NCBI GenBank assembly: GCA_009739215.1
Contig: VSJF01000011.1
Coordinates: 558,001-622,000 of the forward strand
DNA from: Floccularia luteovirens
Lineage: Eukaryota > Basidiomycota > Agaricomycetes > Agaricales > Squamanitaceae
DNA length: 64,000 bases
Reading direction: 5' to 3'
Within the stretch, counting starts at the first letter, position 1. Every line of letters begins with the position of its first letter. The position numbers and the translations under genes were made by a program. Below, one piece after another: positions 23,754-37,432 of this stretch. The notes beneath the pieces are model-generated. The model was given only the letters and a program-made list of their open reading frames with translations, was not told the DNA's origin and did no database searches.

Positions 23754-26700
23754 ATGTTGCACATTTGTCGTGCGGAGGACGGTCAGATCTTTCAGGTACC
23801 TAAATTCACATTATTGTTTATCTTTCTATTGAATAACTATGAACGTGCTAGGTTAATGCATCTTTACGGGACATAGAGAGGTTCGGTGGCTGTTGGTGTT
23901 GTTGGTAAAAACAGCTAATATTTCTCGTAGAACGGGGAGTATAGAAGTCTTTCTTCATCAAGAAACGGGAGTGAATCAGGAGGCTGCATTAGCGTATTTC
24001 TCAGATGGTCGACGTCTTACAAATGCCAACATACGCGAATTAGCTGGGACTGCAGACCAGGTGAGTTATATACTACGTGGTGTTATTCATTTTCAGCTAA
24101 TGACATCTCAGACAATATTTGTCTTCAATAAGTTTTATCTGGATTATGAATTAGAGGATGTGTTGCAGGAGTTGTTTGTTGAGGCACCACTGCAACCACC
24201 AGCAGAAGGTACGTCAAAGCGTCTTGTTGAATTTTTGGAATGTTTGTAACACTAAGTTTCTATAGATGGGATATCCGCCACTCCCCCATTTCGTCCTTCA
24301 CAAATTGCGGCCTCTTACTTGCGAACGGCCCACATCTACCATGACTTCGTCAATCGAAATATAGTCTCTCTTCACTACCAACTTGAGGCCATCAAGATAG
24401 CGTCTAGTAGTCTTGACCTCAATGTTCTTGCTATCGTCGATACATATGACACAGTCGCCATCAACTCAAGACGGGAGCTGGAGAAGCAGTCTACTTTGTT
24501 AGCCGGATTAGATTCCGACCTACAGCTCATTAGTAGAGTGAGAATTCATATCGAATTCATGTCTAGTGCCGTGCGGAAGTCGATAGAAGCGGGTGAGAAA
24601 CCAAGAACACTAGGTGACTATGTGTCAAATGTGAAAATGAAACAGGTCGCGGACACATGTTGGCGAACCCATGGTATGTGATGGTATATTGAATTTTCCT
24701 TTATTCCTAATGTATTATCTATAGAGGATCTCTGCACGCGTTTTCAGCAAGTAGAACAGGCTGTTACAAGACTTCAACAAGGAACTGATGAAGTCCGCTC
24801 AATAGTAGCTGACAAGCTGTCAGTAGTGTCGTTATTCAACATCTTGTAACTTACTGATACATTCTAACAAGACTCCTGGAAGATGCTGAGTCGTCAGTGC
24901 GCCGTACGCAAGAGCTATTCGATAGGATGACAGATAATGTCACAATGCTTGAGAGTCCGTCTCTTGTCAACATTAACTTAAGGACTACGCCTGATCAACT
25001 TTGCAGCCCCAGCATCAAACTCCGACGTCATTCTACAAGGTAGGTATTTTCAAACAAAATGCCATGTGTCCGGTGACGTGAATTCACATAATTTAGAAAT
25101 CCGCCATCTCGACTCACTACTGCGAAATGAGGTTGAGTTCATTGCTGAGAAAAAGGTAGTCGTCCAATCTGAACAGTTCACCGGTATCATTCATTTATCG
25201 CCACAGTTTAGAATGCATATACGCAGCAATGCATCACTACCCTTCGCAAAATCAGCGTTCTGAACAATGACATTGTGAATATCCCTTCAATTCTAGCAGC
25301 ATTGCAAGCTAGTTTTCGTGGCAAAAATAGTTTCTCGCATATCCAACGGTTGCACAGCATGCTCTACGCATACGGAGCGACAGTCATTGAGATCGTTCGT
25401 CGAAAGGAATTTTGTGAGTCGCTACATGATTATGGCCGAAACAAGGCTAACAGCGCCAAATTATACAGCGAGATTCTTCTACCAGCGAGCTCAAAGCATA
25501 CTCGAAGTCATGGCAAAACTTTCGTAAGCCTCTGGACAGAATACAATTTATGGTGTAATATTGATGAAATTTTACCCACCTATAGAGCCAGTGAGCGCAA
25601 ACGGCGTCAAGTATATCGTGGCGAGGTCCACGGGCAATTACCTTTTGAAACTCGCGGGATGGATGATCCTGTTCCTACAATCGACTTTTCGCCTTCTGGA
25701 AGTCTGGATACTGCCTATTCACTAGAACGTGATGATGTTGATGGTATCTAAACCTGATTGGCTATTTCCCTTTCAATTTAAACTAACATATATATCTTAA
25801 TCAGGCCATCTCCATGTTTTAGACGATCTGGAACAGTTTGCGCGATCTTCTTCTGATTCTACCGCCTTGAAGGCCGTACAAGAGTGTAAAATTGGATTGG
25901 AGAAGCTCATTGTCAAGATGGATAGTCTCGAGGCAGGGTTTGATCGAATAGCTGAACGTTCATGTGGGTGACTCGGACTCTTTTAACCCTATTTTAATCA
26001 CATTATGCCTCATCTAGTACTATCGGCATCTCGTATCTCTATGTCACGTAAACGATGTAAGTCCTTTTGTTGATTCAATTGTCCACAGGAAATCTATACT
26101 AATCAACCATTTCAGCGATTGAAGCGGAAGAACAAGCATATCAAGAATTGACAGAACGTCTTCGCCTGACACAGGATGCAAAAATACATCAGGACAACGT
26201 ATTTCAACAGGAACGTCAGACACTACAAATGGAGATCCAGAAACTTCGCACCCAATTACGGGAAGTGGATTCAACTGCTTCCGGCGAGCAGGACCGCGCG
26301 GACCGTCTCGAAAGGGAGTTGCATCAGGTTCGCGCCCAGCTGGAAAGTGAGATGACTGCGCGTCGGATCGTGGAAGAACGCAATGCTGACATGGCAGTTG
26401 ACATCGAAACCCAACGTGCCGCCCTTTCACGGGCACTCGCGGACGCCACTGAACAATCGAAAACTTCTGAACATCTGAGACAGGAACTTTCACAAGTTCG
26501 TGCCGAGTTTGAGGAGGTCAAAGAGCTTGAAGCCCGTAATGCGGACAAGGTGGCTAACCTGCTGGAGGAACAAGCTAATAACCTACGCAACTTGGAGGAG
26601 GCTCGTGCCCGAGGAGAAGATCTGGAAGCACAGATCCAAGGTGTTAGAGCAGAAAGCGATGATGTGCACCACGCACTGAAAGAGGCAAGTATGGAAAAGG

Positions 26701-28674
26701 ACCGGCTGCTACGCGCCCAAGCCTCGGAGCACGACCGAATTATTCGGGATCATATTGCTGAAGCTGACGGGGACCGCGCAATCTTGGAACGTCAGTTCTT
26801 TGAACTAAAAGCTGTTCAGGATCACACCGAGCGACAAGTTAAAGACCTTCGAGCTGAGATTGAGGTGGTCAATGCAGACGCCATCGGTTTACGGGAAGAA
26901 TTACAGCGGGTCGAACATGAACTTAGAGAAGCTCGCCATGCCGAACGGGTGCTAAGGGACGATTTGAAAGCGGGACGAGCTTCGCAATCAGATTACGAAC
27001 AACGTTTAGAAGATAGTAACCGTCTTGTCGCTCAAATTCTGGATGTTGCTATCAGTTTCCGAACGTCGCATATGAAAGCTCTTAATGCTGCTCTTGTGAT
27101 GTCTTCTCATCCCACATCATCATCTTTAAAACATACCTCTAATGGACTCGCCGAATCAACGTTTTCCTCTGGCTTGCGCAATAGTATCATAAGTAATATT
27201 GATGAACCTCCGCCTATCGATCCTTCTGACCCTAGTTCTGCTCTGGAAACACTCCGTGAAATTGACCACGACCACTTTTTGGAAGCGATAGCGAAAGCAG
27301 GCTCTACTATTCGAAAATGGCAAAAGCAATGCAAAGAATATAGAGAGCGCGCCAAGGGCAAGATATCTTTCCGAAATTTCGCCAAAGGAGACCTAGCCCT
27401 TTTCCTGCCAACGCGAAACTCGGTTTCTAAACCATGGGCCGCCTTTAATGGTAAATAAATTGATTATGAAACTTGTTATTACTGATTTCCGAAATTACTC
27501 CTCGATCTGTCAGTATCATTCCCGCATTACTTCCTTCAAGCCACAGGACACTTGGCAGAACAGCTCAAGACTCGAGAGTGGATTGTAGCTAGGATCACAT
27601 CAATAACAGAGCGTATTGTTGATCATCAAGTATGTTTGAGTTATTCGGGGGTATTCCTTATCTTACAATTCTTGTTGACAGGATCCAACAAGCAATCCAT
27701 ATGGTCTAGGTGATGGCGTCAAATATTATATGCTAGAAGTCGAAGATTGGACCCAACCCAGCCATAATAAGCGTCGTGTTTCATCAAGGAAGCTTTCAGG
27801 CGATAAGGAAAGCGTTGAACAAACTCAGACAGTTCAATCAAAAGCGAACACCTCAGTGCTTCCCCCGGGTCCACCGGAATCTGAGGTTGAAGAAACATTT
27901 CAAGTGACACACCCACCCAACTCCCACCTATTTCCGGTGCGAACACGGGCTAATTCATCACCTACCGCACGGCCATCTTCGCTTTCCCGACTGCTAGCTC
28001 AAGCCCCTCCCACACAAGAAATTGTGCCGGAAGCTGAGACTCTCCCACCAACTGAAAGTGACCCTTCACCCTCGAACACTTCTCCGCCTCTTCCACCCCC
28101 ATCAATTAATACGGCGTCTGTGGCACACCATGTGCCAATGATACCTTCTCCATTGAGACCTGGCTCGAGGGCTTCACGGATGTCATCAGCCTCAAAGTTT
28201 TCCGTTGGCCGAATTCCGGTTTTAGGTACGGTCTCTAACGGTTCCTCGGGGGCAAGCAAGGCCGCCCCGACAATCGCACTAACAGATCAGCCATTGATGT
28301 CCTCTCCGTCTTCAGGGGACGGAAATCCATTTGGTTCTCCAGTTACCCCTTCTCCAGAAGGATCGATATCTGATGGTATGACAAATGTTATCACACCTCG
28401 AAGGAGGACAACGTCATATCATCTGCCTCGAACGTCTCCTCTATCAGCGGTGAGCACACCACAAGGTAGCGCGGGTCCCACAAGACCAGCGTTGACTGCC
28501 TCGAGCACATTGGCGACCCTTGCGAGCGGATGGGGAGCCGCGTTTGGGAGAAAGAAAAGGACAGATATTATTGGGGGATTACCACCCCCTGTTGAGTCGG
28601 TAAATGACGAAAGCAGGGGAAGTGTGGAGGAAAACACAGATCCAACAGCTAGCGAGATTCTAAAACGATTCTAA
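23754..28674 (+). CDS. ATG11: Autophagy scaffold protein Atg11
   Basis: The start ATG at 23754 opens MLHICRAEDGQIFQ, spliced to VNASLRDIER and then TGSIEVFLHQETGVNQE and LSDGRRLTNANIREL-like sequence (here FSDGRRLTNANIRELAG), the ubiquitin-like N terminus of fungal Atg11. Helical blocks follow (TPPFRPSQIAASYLR, LEKQSTLLAGLDSDLQLISR, KPRTLGDYVSNVKMKQVADT, KNSFSHIQRLHSMLYAYGA). A long coiled coil is encoded by one exon at about 26115-27451. The conserved C-terminal domain reads FNVSFPHYFLQATGHLAEQ, TREWIVARITSITERIVDH and NPYGLGDGVKYYMLEVEDW, then a Ser/Pro-rich tail. Size is about 1,350 residues in some 16 exons. Atg11 organises the pre-autophagosomal site for selective autophagy. One junction near 24965-25115 can be read two ways (see findings). 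Confidence 0.92.
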
Positions 28675-29354
28675 CCATATGACTATAGGTTACCAACACT
28701 TTTTTTGATATATTTACATCGTTGCTTTTCGATACATTTTTACCAACTTAAATAACATCAATTATTCCGTATGGCCGAAATCACTCACCATATATTAACT
28801 CACTATTTCATTCTTCTTTCCATGATCCATAAGCGACGAAATATACAGATCATTGCCACCAGAATAACTACCACCGCAATCTAAGGTTATCATATCAAAG
28901 TCAATGGCGCTGTTAATGTGGAGAATGCATCAAAATAACAGAGTTTGGATTGCATTGTTGTTATGGCTTGTGTGACCTTTTTTTATTTACAAAATGTTTA
29001 ATCTTTACAAGTACTAACCTTCTTGGAGTCAGGTTTGGGTTATTATATGCTCACTGATCGACAAACAGTATCGCTCGGAAAAACAATCTTGTTAGATCTT
29101 GTGGCACTAAAACGAGGGCTGATTCGCCTTGGTAGCGAATCGATGAAGCAAGCTTACAGGGAAATTTCCCAGCATCGGAACATCGTCGGAGAGTAAGGAT
29201 GCTATTTCGGGAGTGCGTTAAGTAAGGTTCCATGGGTTAACTAGGTGAGATGGAGTAGAAGTTTATGACTGGGGATGAAAATTTTGGGATAATAATGATT
29301 TTAATGATCGGAAACGCAGAAACAAGCGGGGAATTTCACAGGGCTGGAGTTTTA

Positions 29355-29728
29355 CCCCAGATTAAGAAATTCTCCACACCCCAGGCGGGCGTGTGTGCGT
29401 GGAGAAACCTCGTGGAAACCATTGGGATTTGATTGAATATGTGTGTTAATGGATGAGAGATGTGAGTGAGGTGAGTAGAAGAGACACAGAGGATATGATA
29501 TCGAAGAAAAACATATAGAAGAGGAAGAGAGAAAGAAGGTGGGAGCACGGGATGACAGAGAAGATGGGATCGGGGGAAGGAGAGACGATTGAAAGATCGG
29601 TGTGACGACTTCCACATTAAGTAAGTGCATGCGGACATGGACCCAATGGCTCAACTCGTCCTTTCGGAAAACGGCGTACCTCTGGAAAAACAGCGAGACT
29701 CCGGTCATCTGAGCACTATCCCCCCCAG
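29355..29728 (+). promoter_or_regulatory. Three CreA/Mig1-like CCCCAG motifs
   Basis: CCCCAG (CTGGGG on the other strand, fitting the CreA consensus SYGGRG) occurs at 29355-29360, 29379-29384 and 29723-29728 upstream of the sugar transporter. This is the arrangement expected of a glucose-repressed transporter. Short motifs occur by chance, so the regulatory role is inference only. Confidence 0.35.
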
Positions 29729-29758
29729 ATGGTACTCAGTCTCTCCCAGATGCATCTC

Positions 29759-29765
29759 TATAAAA
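29759..29765 (+). promoter_or_regulatory. TATA box of the sugar transporter gene
   Basis: TATAAAA lies 77 bases upstream of the ATG at 29842, followed by a C-rich leader (CCCCTTCCCCACACTC). Position and context fit a strong fungal core promoter. Confidence 0.6.
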
Positions 29766-29841
29766 CCCCCTCTTGGCTTCTCGAGCTTCTCATCCCCTTC
29801 CCCACACTCACCAACCTCATCTACCTCCAAATTATTCGATA

Positions 29842-32133
29842 ATGGGTGGTGGTGCTGTTGCTACAAGCAGTACGACTGCAGCTTATGGGCATGTCCTCGA
29901 TCCCAACAGGAAGTGGTACAACAACAGGAGGTTCGTCTCGACCTACTCTGCTTGTTGTTTCCTACCCATTTACTCATTGTTTCATTTCATTTTTTATTTA
30001 TCCAGGATTATAACTCTCAATGCATGGATTGTTCTTATGTGAGCTGTCAAACCTACCTGTGTTCTATTTTTTTCCTTGGTTACTTATCGTGTGCCCCATC
30101 CACACCTAGGCTTATTACGTCTTCGACGAATGGTTACGATGGAAGTATGATGAACGGTCTGCAATCCCTGCCTCAATGGGAGGGATATTTCAACAACCCC
30201 ACCGGTGGTAAACTCGGACTTCTCAATGCTATTCAGGTGATTGGTTTTTCCTTATTTTACTCTCAGACATTAACAATTGAGCAAAATTCCTTCCTTCCTA
30301 TAGAACATTGGTAGTTTGGCAGCATACCCAATCTCACCCTACATGTCAGATGGTCTCGGACGTCGCCCAACAATCTTCATTGGCGCTGCTATCATGTGTA
30401 TTGCTACAGCCATTCAAACCGCCTCTCAGTCTGTTGGCATGTTCATTGGTGCTCGGTGAGTTATAATTAGCTTTAGCCTCGCTGGCGCCACTTTCTCACA
30501 GCCTTATTTAGTTTCTTGATTGGTTTTGGTCTTACGTTTGCCGCAAATGCTGCTCCTATGTTGGTCACCGAGATCTCTTACCCTACCTACCGTGCTCCTC
30601 TCACCTCTACCTACAACTCCCTCTGGTATTCTGGAGCTATTGTGTAAGTGAAGTGCCACCCTATTTTTACCGTCTCCTCGGCGTTTAGAGGATCACATCG
30701 CTCATTTGTTTCTTTCATTCCATCAGCGCGGCATGGACAACTTTCGGCACTTTCAAGATCAACAACACATGGTCGTGGCGTATCCCCTCTGCTCTCCAGG
30801 CTCTCCCCTCGGTTCTCCAAGTCGTATTGATTTGGTTTGCACCTGAATCTCCACGTTGGCTCGTCAGCAAAGGAAGAGAAGACCAGGCTCTCAAGACCCT
30901 TGCTTATTACCACGCTGATGGTAATACGTGAGTTTTTTGTATCATTTCGAATATCTTCCCTGAAGATCTAACCAAATGGGACATCAGTGAGGACCCCCTT
31001 GTGAAATACGAGTTTGAAGAAATTAGGGCTGCTATCGAGTTCGACCGTACAGGTTAGTTTCATTTTTATTCATTTTCAAACGCTTCTTTTTCTGATTCGC
31101 ATCCCATTTCTTTAGTTGCCGCCAACGTTGGCTGGAAGTCACTGTTCAGCACCCCCGGAAACAGGAAACGTCTACGGATTATCGTTGCCCTCGCCTTCTT
31201 CTCACAATGGTCTGGTAACGGTCTTGTCTCATACTACCTCAACAAGGTTTTCGACACCATTGGTATTACTGATCCAACCATCCAGGTAATGTACCCTGGC
31301 AACTAGTTTCCATCAAATAGAACTAACCCAGCCCAATTAGCTTTTGATTAATGGTATCCTCCAGATCTGGAACTTGTTCTGGGCCTTATTGGCATCCAGT
31401 TTGGTTGACAAGCTCGGTCGTCGTCTCCTTTTTATGTCTTCAGTAGCCGGCATGATTGTCTTCTTCACATTGCAAACCGCTTGCTCTGCTACATTTGCGA
31501 AGACTAAAAACACTGGTGCGGCCCACGCTGTCATTGCATTCATCTTCCTCTTCTACGCTTCTTACGAGTAAGTTCCCGATTCAATCTTTACGATATCTCA
31601 GATATTAATTGCGCTTCCATAGTCTCGCATTCACGCCTCTTATCGTCTCTTACACTGTCGAGATTCTACCATTCGCCATCCGTGCTAAGGGTTTCACGAT
31701 TTTCAACTTTGCCATCTCTCTATCGCTTATCTTCAACCAATACGTCAACCCCATTGCTCTCGGTATGTAACTCTCGCAATGGTACCTAAGATCCAACCCA
31801 TTTAATTCTCCCCTTTCCTGTAGACCACCTGCAATGGAAGTACTACATTGTTTACGTTTGCTGGCTCGCCTTCGAAGGTGTATTCGTATACTTCTGTAAG
31901 TCCTGTTTTGCCATGAAATATTACCCAAAGCTTATTCAACTTTCCTTACAGTCGTCATTGAGACCCAGAACCGTACCCTTGAAGAGACAGCAGCACTATT
32001 CGATGGTGAAGAAGCTACTGCACAGATCGAAGCTGCTGCGCATGGAGGCCTCGGAAACCTTACCCCTGATAACGCTACTGACGAAAAGTCATCCGGCTCG
32101 TTCCACGAACAAGTCGGTCTTGAGAAAGCATAG
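29842..32133 (+). CDS. MFS sugar transporter (hexose/lactose permease type)
   Basis: Starts MGGGAVATSSTTAAYGHVL at the ATG after a TATA box and leader. The exons join cleanly (29842-29930, about 30006-30038, 30110 onward). Sugar-porter signatures appear in order: LITSSTNGYDGSMMNGLQ, GRRPTIFIGAA after TM2, FLIGFGLTFAANAAPML, PESPRWLVSKGRE, the central loop, FFSQWSGNGLVSYYL, DKLGRRLLF, YTVEILPFAIRAKG and the final ETQNRTLEE. This fits a 12-TM plasma-membrane proton-sugar symporter close to fungal lactose/hexose permeases. Substrate cannot be told from sequence. It has about eleven short introns and no frame fault. The promoter carries TATA and CreA-like motifs. The TAG is at 32131-32133. Confidence 0.9.
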
Positions 32134-34972
32134 GGGACCGTCTCAATTACTTGAACGTATCACCCGTCTCCGGTCGGGACTTAGTTTTTGTTTTTGACAT
32201 TCCCCATTTATTAAAGAAGGTTAGGGATGGATAATAATATATATATCCCGTTGATCGTAGACCGGCCTTTCTCCTGCTTTCTTACTCTCCAGTTTCTGTT
32301 ATTTCTTTTACCCACCTACCATTCGGTTTTTTATCCTGTTGGGTGTGGCTTGTCTGTGTACGATGACCTCCATCCTAAGCATACTATTTCCCCCTCCTAT
32401 ACCGTCTGATGATTATAAAAAATCGCTTTGTACCTGTAATACGAAACTACCATTAACACGATGTATGCATACATTGAAATGATATTCATACGTTTCCCAT
32501 CTCTCTATCTAGGCCCGGTAGCACAGATTTAAATTCATGCTTAAATTATAAAGCGTAAAAGCACCGATGAACATCACATTGAAACTAAAATTAGAACTCT
32601 TGACAACCAAAAAAAAACTTTATGGCCACGAGATCAGCGCTATTAAGGGGGATAGAAAACAGCTGACACCTTGCCAAATATAGTATTCTTGGGGTACCAT
32701 GTGCTTACCGCCCCAGCCACTGGACTTACAAGGTACATAAGGCAGGAGATATGGTTGTGTGTCCTGAGCTTCTTTTTGCTCTTGTCACGGACCTCGGTGA
32801 CATATTATGATTAATTTCTGTCATGAAGAATAGTTTTTCCTCTCCTCGGATGCCATATGTTAACAAGATACATATGTAAGCAGGCATTCCCGGTATGATC
32901 GAATCAAAAGTAAGAAAGGGAGTTAAATAACACGGTCATAACCTAACCCATTCTTCTGAGTTTCAAGGGCTTTATGGCGCAAAGTGGCCGATAAGATAAC
33001 AATGTATGTTCAATCACCCATACCCCGTACGATTCTTGGTCTTTCACATGTAAAGACCCTATTAGTGTCAGCTCGTCAGGTATCATGTCAAGTCGCGTCA
33101 TGATACGACGGGTCGAAGACAGAAGCCGCCAAGCCTCTCTAAGTCTTCGAATTGCGTAAAGATTCTCTTCAGAAATCAAATCCGAGTTTGAGGTTCATTC
33201 ATTACAACGAGTTCTAACAACAAAGAACATCATTCATCTTCAATCCAATTGACAAACCAACCAACCCACCAGCCAACCATCATTCTGAATTGAGTTGCAT
33301 ACATCTAATCCACTGCACATGGAATGGTTCAAATATGCTTCAACATGGCTTATACATGATACGCGAGATGCGTTACGTATCATGTCGGATTGGAAAAGCG
33401 CGCACAACCCCGGTACGGAATCTATACGGCATTACAATACAGCTTAAATGAATAGATAAAACAAGAAACATTCCCAGTACCCCAGTCACAGAATCCCATC
33501 CCCACCCCCATTCCTCCAAAGAAAAATACACGGGCCCGGTGAAATTCGGCGTCCCATCTTTTAATAAAAGTATACGTACAGTTCGTACGGGACGTAATCA
33601 CAAAACATATAAAACGGTCCCAAACGGTCCGTATTTTTGTCATCTATCAATCAATCATCCCCATTTCGTAAACAAGTTATAAGTTGGTGTATTGTACATA
33701 CTTATATATATATAAGTGAACCACGATATCCAAATATGCTATAAATTGATGAAGTGAACGGGGAAGCCATTATCATATGCATGCGTATGTAATAGTTACC
33801 GAGATGGTCAATCACCCCACCGAAATCCAAGCAAGATTCGCAAAATGGGAAGTGGCGGAAAGGGAATTAAAGTGGGATCATGAAAATGTATAGTCAATTA
33901 TAGTCAATTACTAAAGGAGTGAGAGATCGTGTTACAGTATCAAATGCACAGGTTACCTTGTTTCACTTAAATTGTATTAGATTTTATAACATATCGTTGC
34001 TTTTGAAATCATACTTTGTTTTGATTGTTTATGTATTACAAGGTAGGGAAAGGGAAAAGAAAAAAAAGAAAGTTGAGGGTAACAAAAAAAGTATATATGT
34101 AGATAGCGCCACAGAAAAGAGAATGAAAAAAAAAAACAATCACAAGTGGTACTAAAAATAATTGTAATTGTCAACAAAAATGGTACATGTAATTGAAAAG
34201 AAAAGTAAAAGAAGAAAAAAGCAAGTGTCATTTAGAAGAGGGATGAGAATTAACGTTGGGTTGACATTGTAGTTGACGTTTGTATTACTGGTACTGGTAC
34301 TAAAAACAGCAGGGGACGTCCAAACGAGGCAAGTGTGGGCGACGAGGGGGTGGGGTGCAGGGAGTTAGCTGTTACGTGGCAAGATGGACTAAATTTATAA
34401 ACAACAGGGAAGATGAACCAGCCTAGGAGAAGTTCTGTTTTTTTTGGGAAAAGTGTGTATATCCAGTTCTTTGTTCATTCATTATGTGACGGTCCGCAGT
34501 TGTCCGCCTCTCCCCGCTTGTTTTCTCAAAAGCCACAACCCTATCCTTTAGAACTGCTCCCTGCCTTCCTCCCCTTTCCCCTGTCTTCTGACGTGGTGAC
34601 AAAAAAATACCTCGCCTCCCCTTAAAAACAAACCAAAAAAAAGGATTTCCTCACACGAGCAACATAAATAAATAAATGCTAGGAGCGCTCGTATGTGTGT
34701 AGTCCCTTCTGTTGTTGTTATTGTTGCTGCGGTGCGTGTAAGTCCCCCGGCTCGCCGTCGGCCCTCAACGGGACGTATTTTTCAGGCGTTAACCTATTTG
34801 GATACCAGATCGTACCAACATCGATGAATAAAAAAGAGAACCAAAAACAGAAATGGGTAAAAGAAGGCAAAAGGGAATGGAGAAAGCAGGGGGAAGCCGT
34901 GACCAGGTAACAAGCGATAAGAGACGACGGATAAGTGGACCTGTATCCCAGCCCCAGAATATCTATCCCATC
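32134..34972. other. Intergenic between convergent genes
   Basis: A 2.8 kb stretch between the sugar transporter and the phosphatase, both of whose 3' ends face it. It is AT-rich with A and T tracts, and has a small tandem duplication near 33889-33911 (tatagtcaatt twice). No supported gene. The purine-rich frame at 33919-34155 is low complexity. Confidence 0.5.
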
Positions 34973-36612
<1,640 letters not shown>

Positions 36613-37432
36613 TTCTCTGATTGAAAGCCACCAAAGAGAACTCTAGCCCGCTGTTTTGGATTGTAAAAGACTTCTTAGGTCGTTGTCCGGTAGAAACGAG
36701 GTAAGAAAGGGAGTGTTAAGCGGGGAGTGAAAAAGTGAGTCTTTCAGGGGAGGAAAGGTAAAGTATGTCGCGGAGGACGAAGCGAGGAAAGGAGGTGATG
36801 AGAAGAGAGAGAGTAGGATGGGAAGAACGGTGAGGAAGGGCTGCTTTTTGATTTAGGACGCAGCTGAAGAAAAGATGAAAATCGATGAGGTGGGCGGTGC
36901 AGATAACAAGCGAACTGTTGATGAATTCCAAAACCGGCTCTCTTCGGAGTCTCCCCGTGGGAATTTTACTCCAATCGTCCCACATATAAAATCTAAACAG
37001 CACTGCACCGTTTGTGTTTCGGATCTTCCCCTCTTTCAACACCTTCACCTACATAGGCTACAACAGCAGCTTGGGTCATCGATATCGGGCCGTTTATCAC
37101 CTCCAACAAAAATAATCGGTATATATGCATGTCATTATTATACGAGCTACTAATTTCCACAAGAAAAGTGATATATTAAAGTTAAAGAATAGTTTCTAGG
37201 TGTAGATCCTGATGAAATCGAAAGAATGCGATAAATAGTAAGCAAGCGCGCTGTACGTCTTCATAAATGAATCCAGAAAGAAAGAAAAAGGAAAATGCCA
37301 TGAGTGTGCATATACGTTAACATGTTCCGTTTGATGTGATAGGGCTCCAGTTGCTTTCCGCAACAAATACTCCTTCGTTACCTCCATTGTGTGCTTTGTC
37401 CTATGTTATATGCTAATGTGAAAATATAATTA
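36613..37432. other. Intergenic, PP1 promoter and 3' side of PH gene
   Basis: Holds the PP1 upstream region. Frames at 36716-37153 have no recognisable domain. The last ~200 bases are the AT-rich 3' flank of the PH-domain gene. Confidence 0.5.

Larger units (their letters stand above)
28675..29841. other. Intergenic, sugar transporter promoter
   Basis: Contains the 3' end of ATG11 and the upstream region of the sugar transporter. On the minus strand near 28790-28880 a short frame encodes one hydrophobic segment (IAVVVILVAMICIFRRLW), but no upstream exon can be joined to it. The proximal 500 bp holds CCCCAG motifs and a TATA box, listed separately. Confidence 0.5.

Noticed and set aside
28790..28880. 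Minus-strand frame with a single TM-like segment (IAVVVILVAMICIF)
   Set aside because: The upstream exon would run into stop codons, and no acceptor restores a start.
29625..30314. 229-residue plus-strand frame over the transporter start
   Set aside because: Shadow of the transporter leader and first introns; the spliced MFS reading is far better supported.
33919..34155. Lys/Glu-rich frame
   Set aside because: Translation of A-rich low-complexity DNA in a 3' intergenic stretch.
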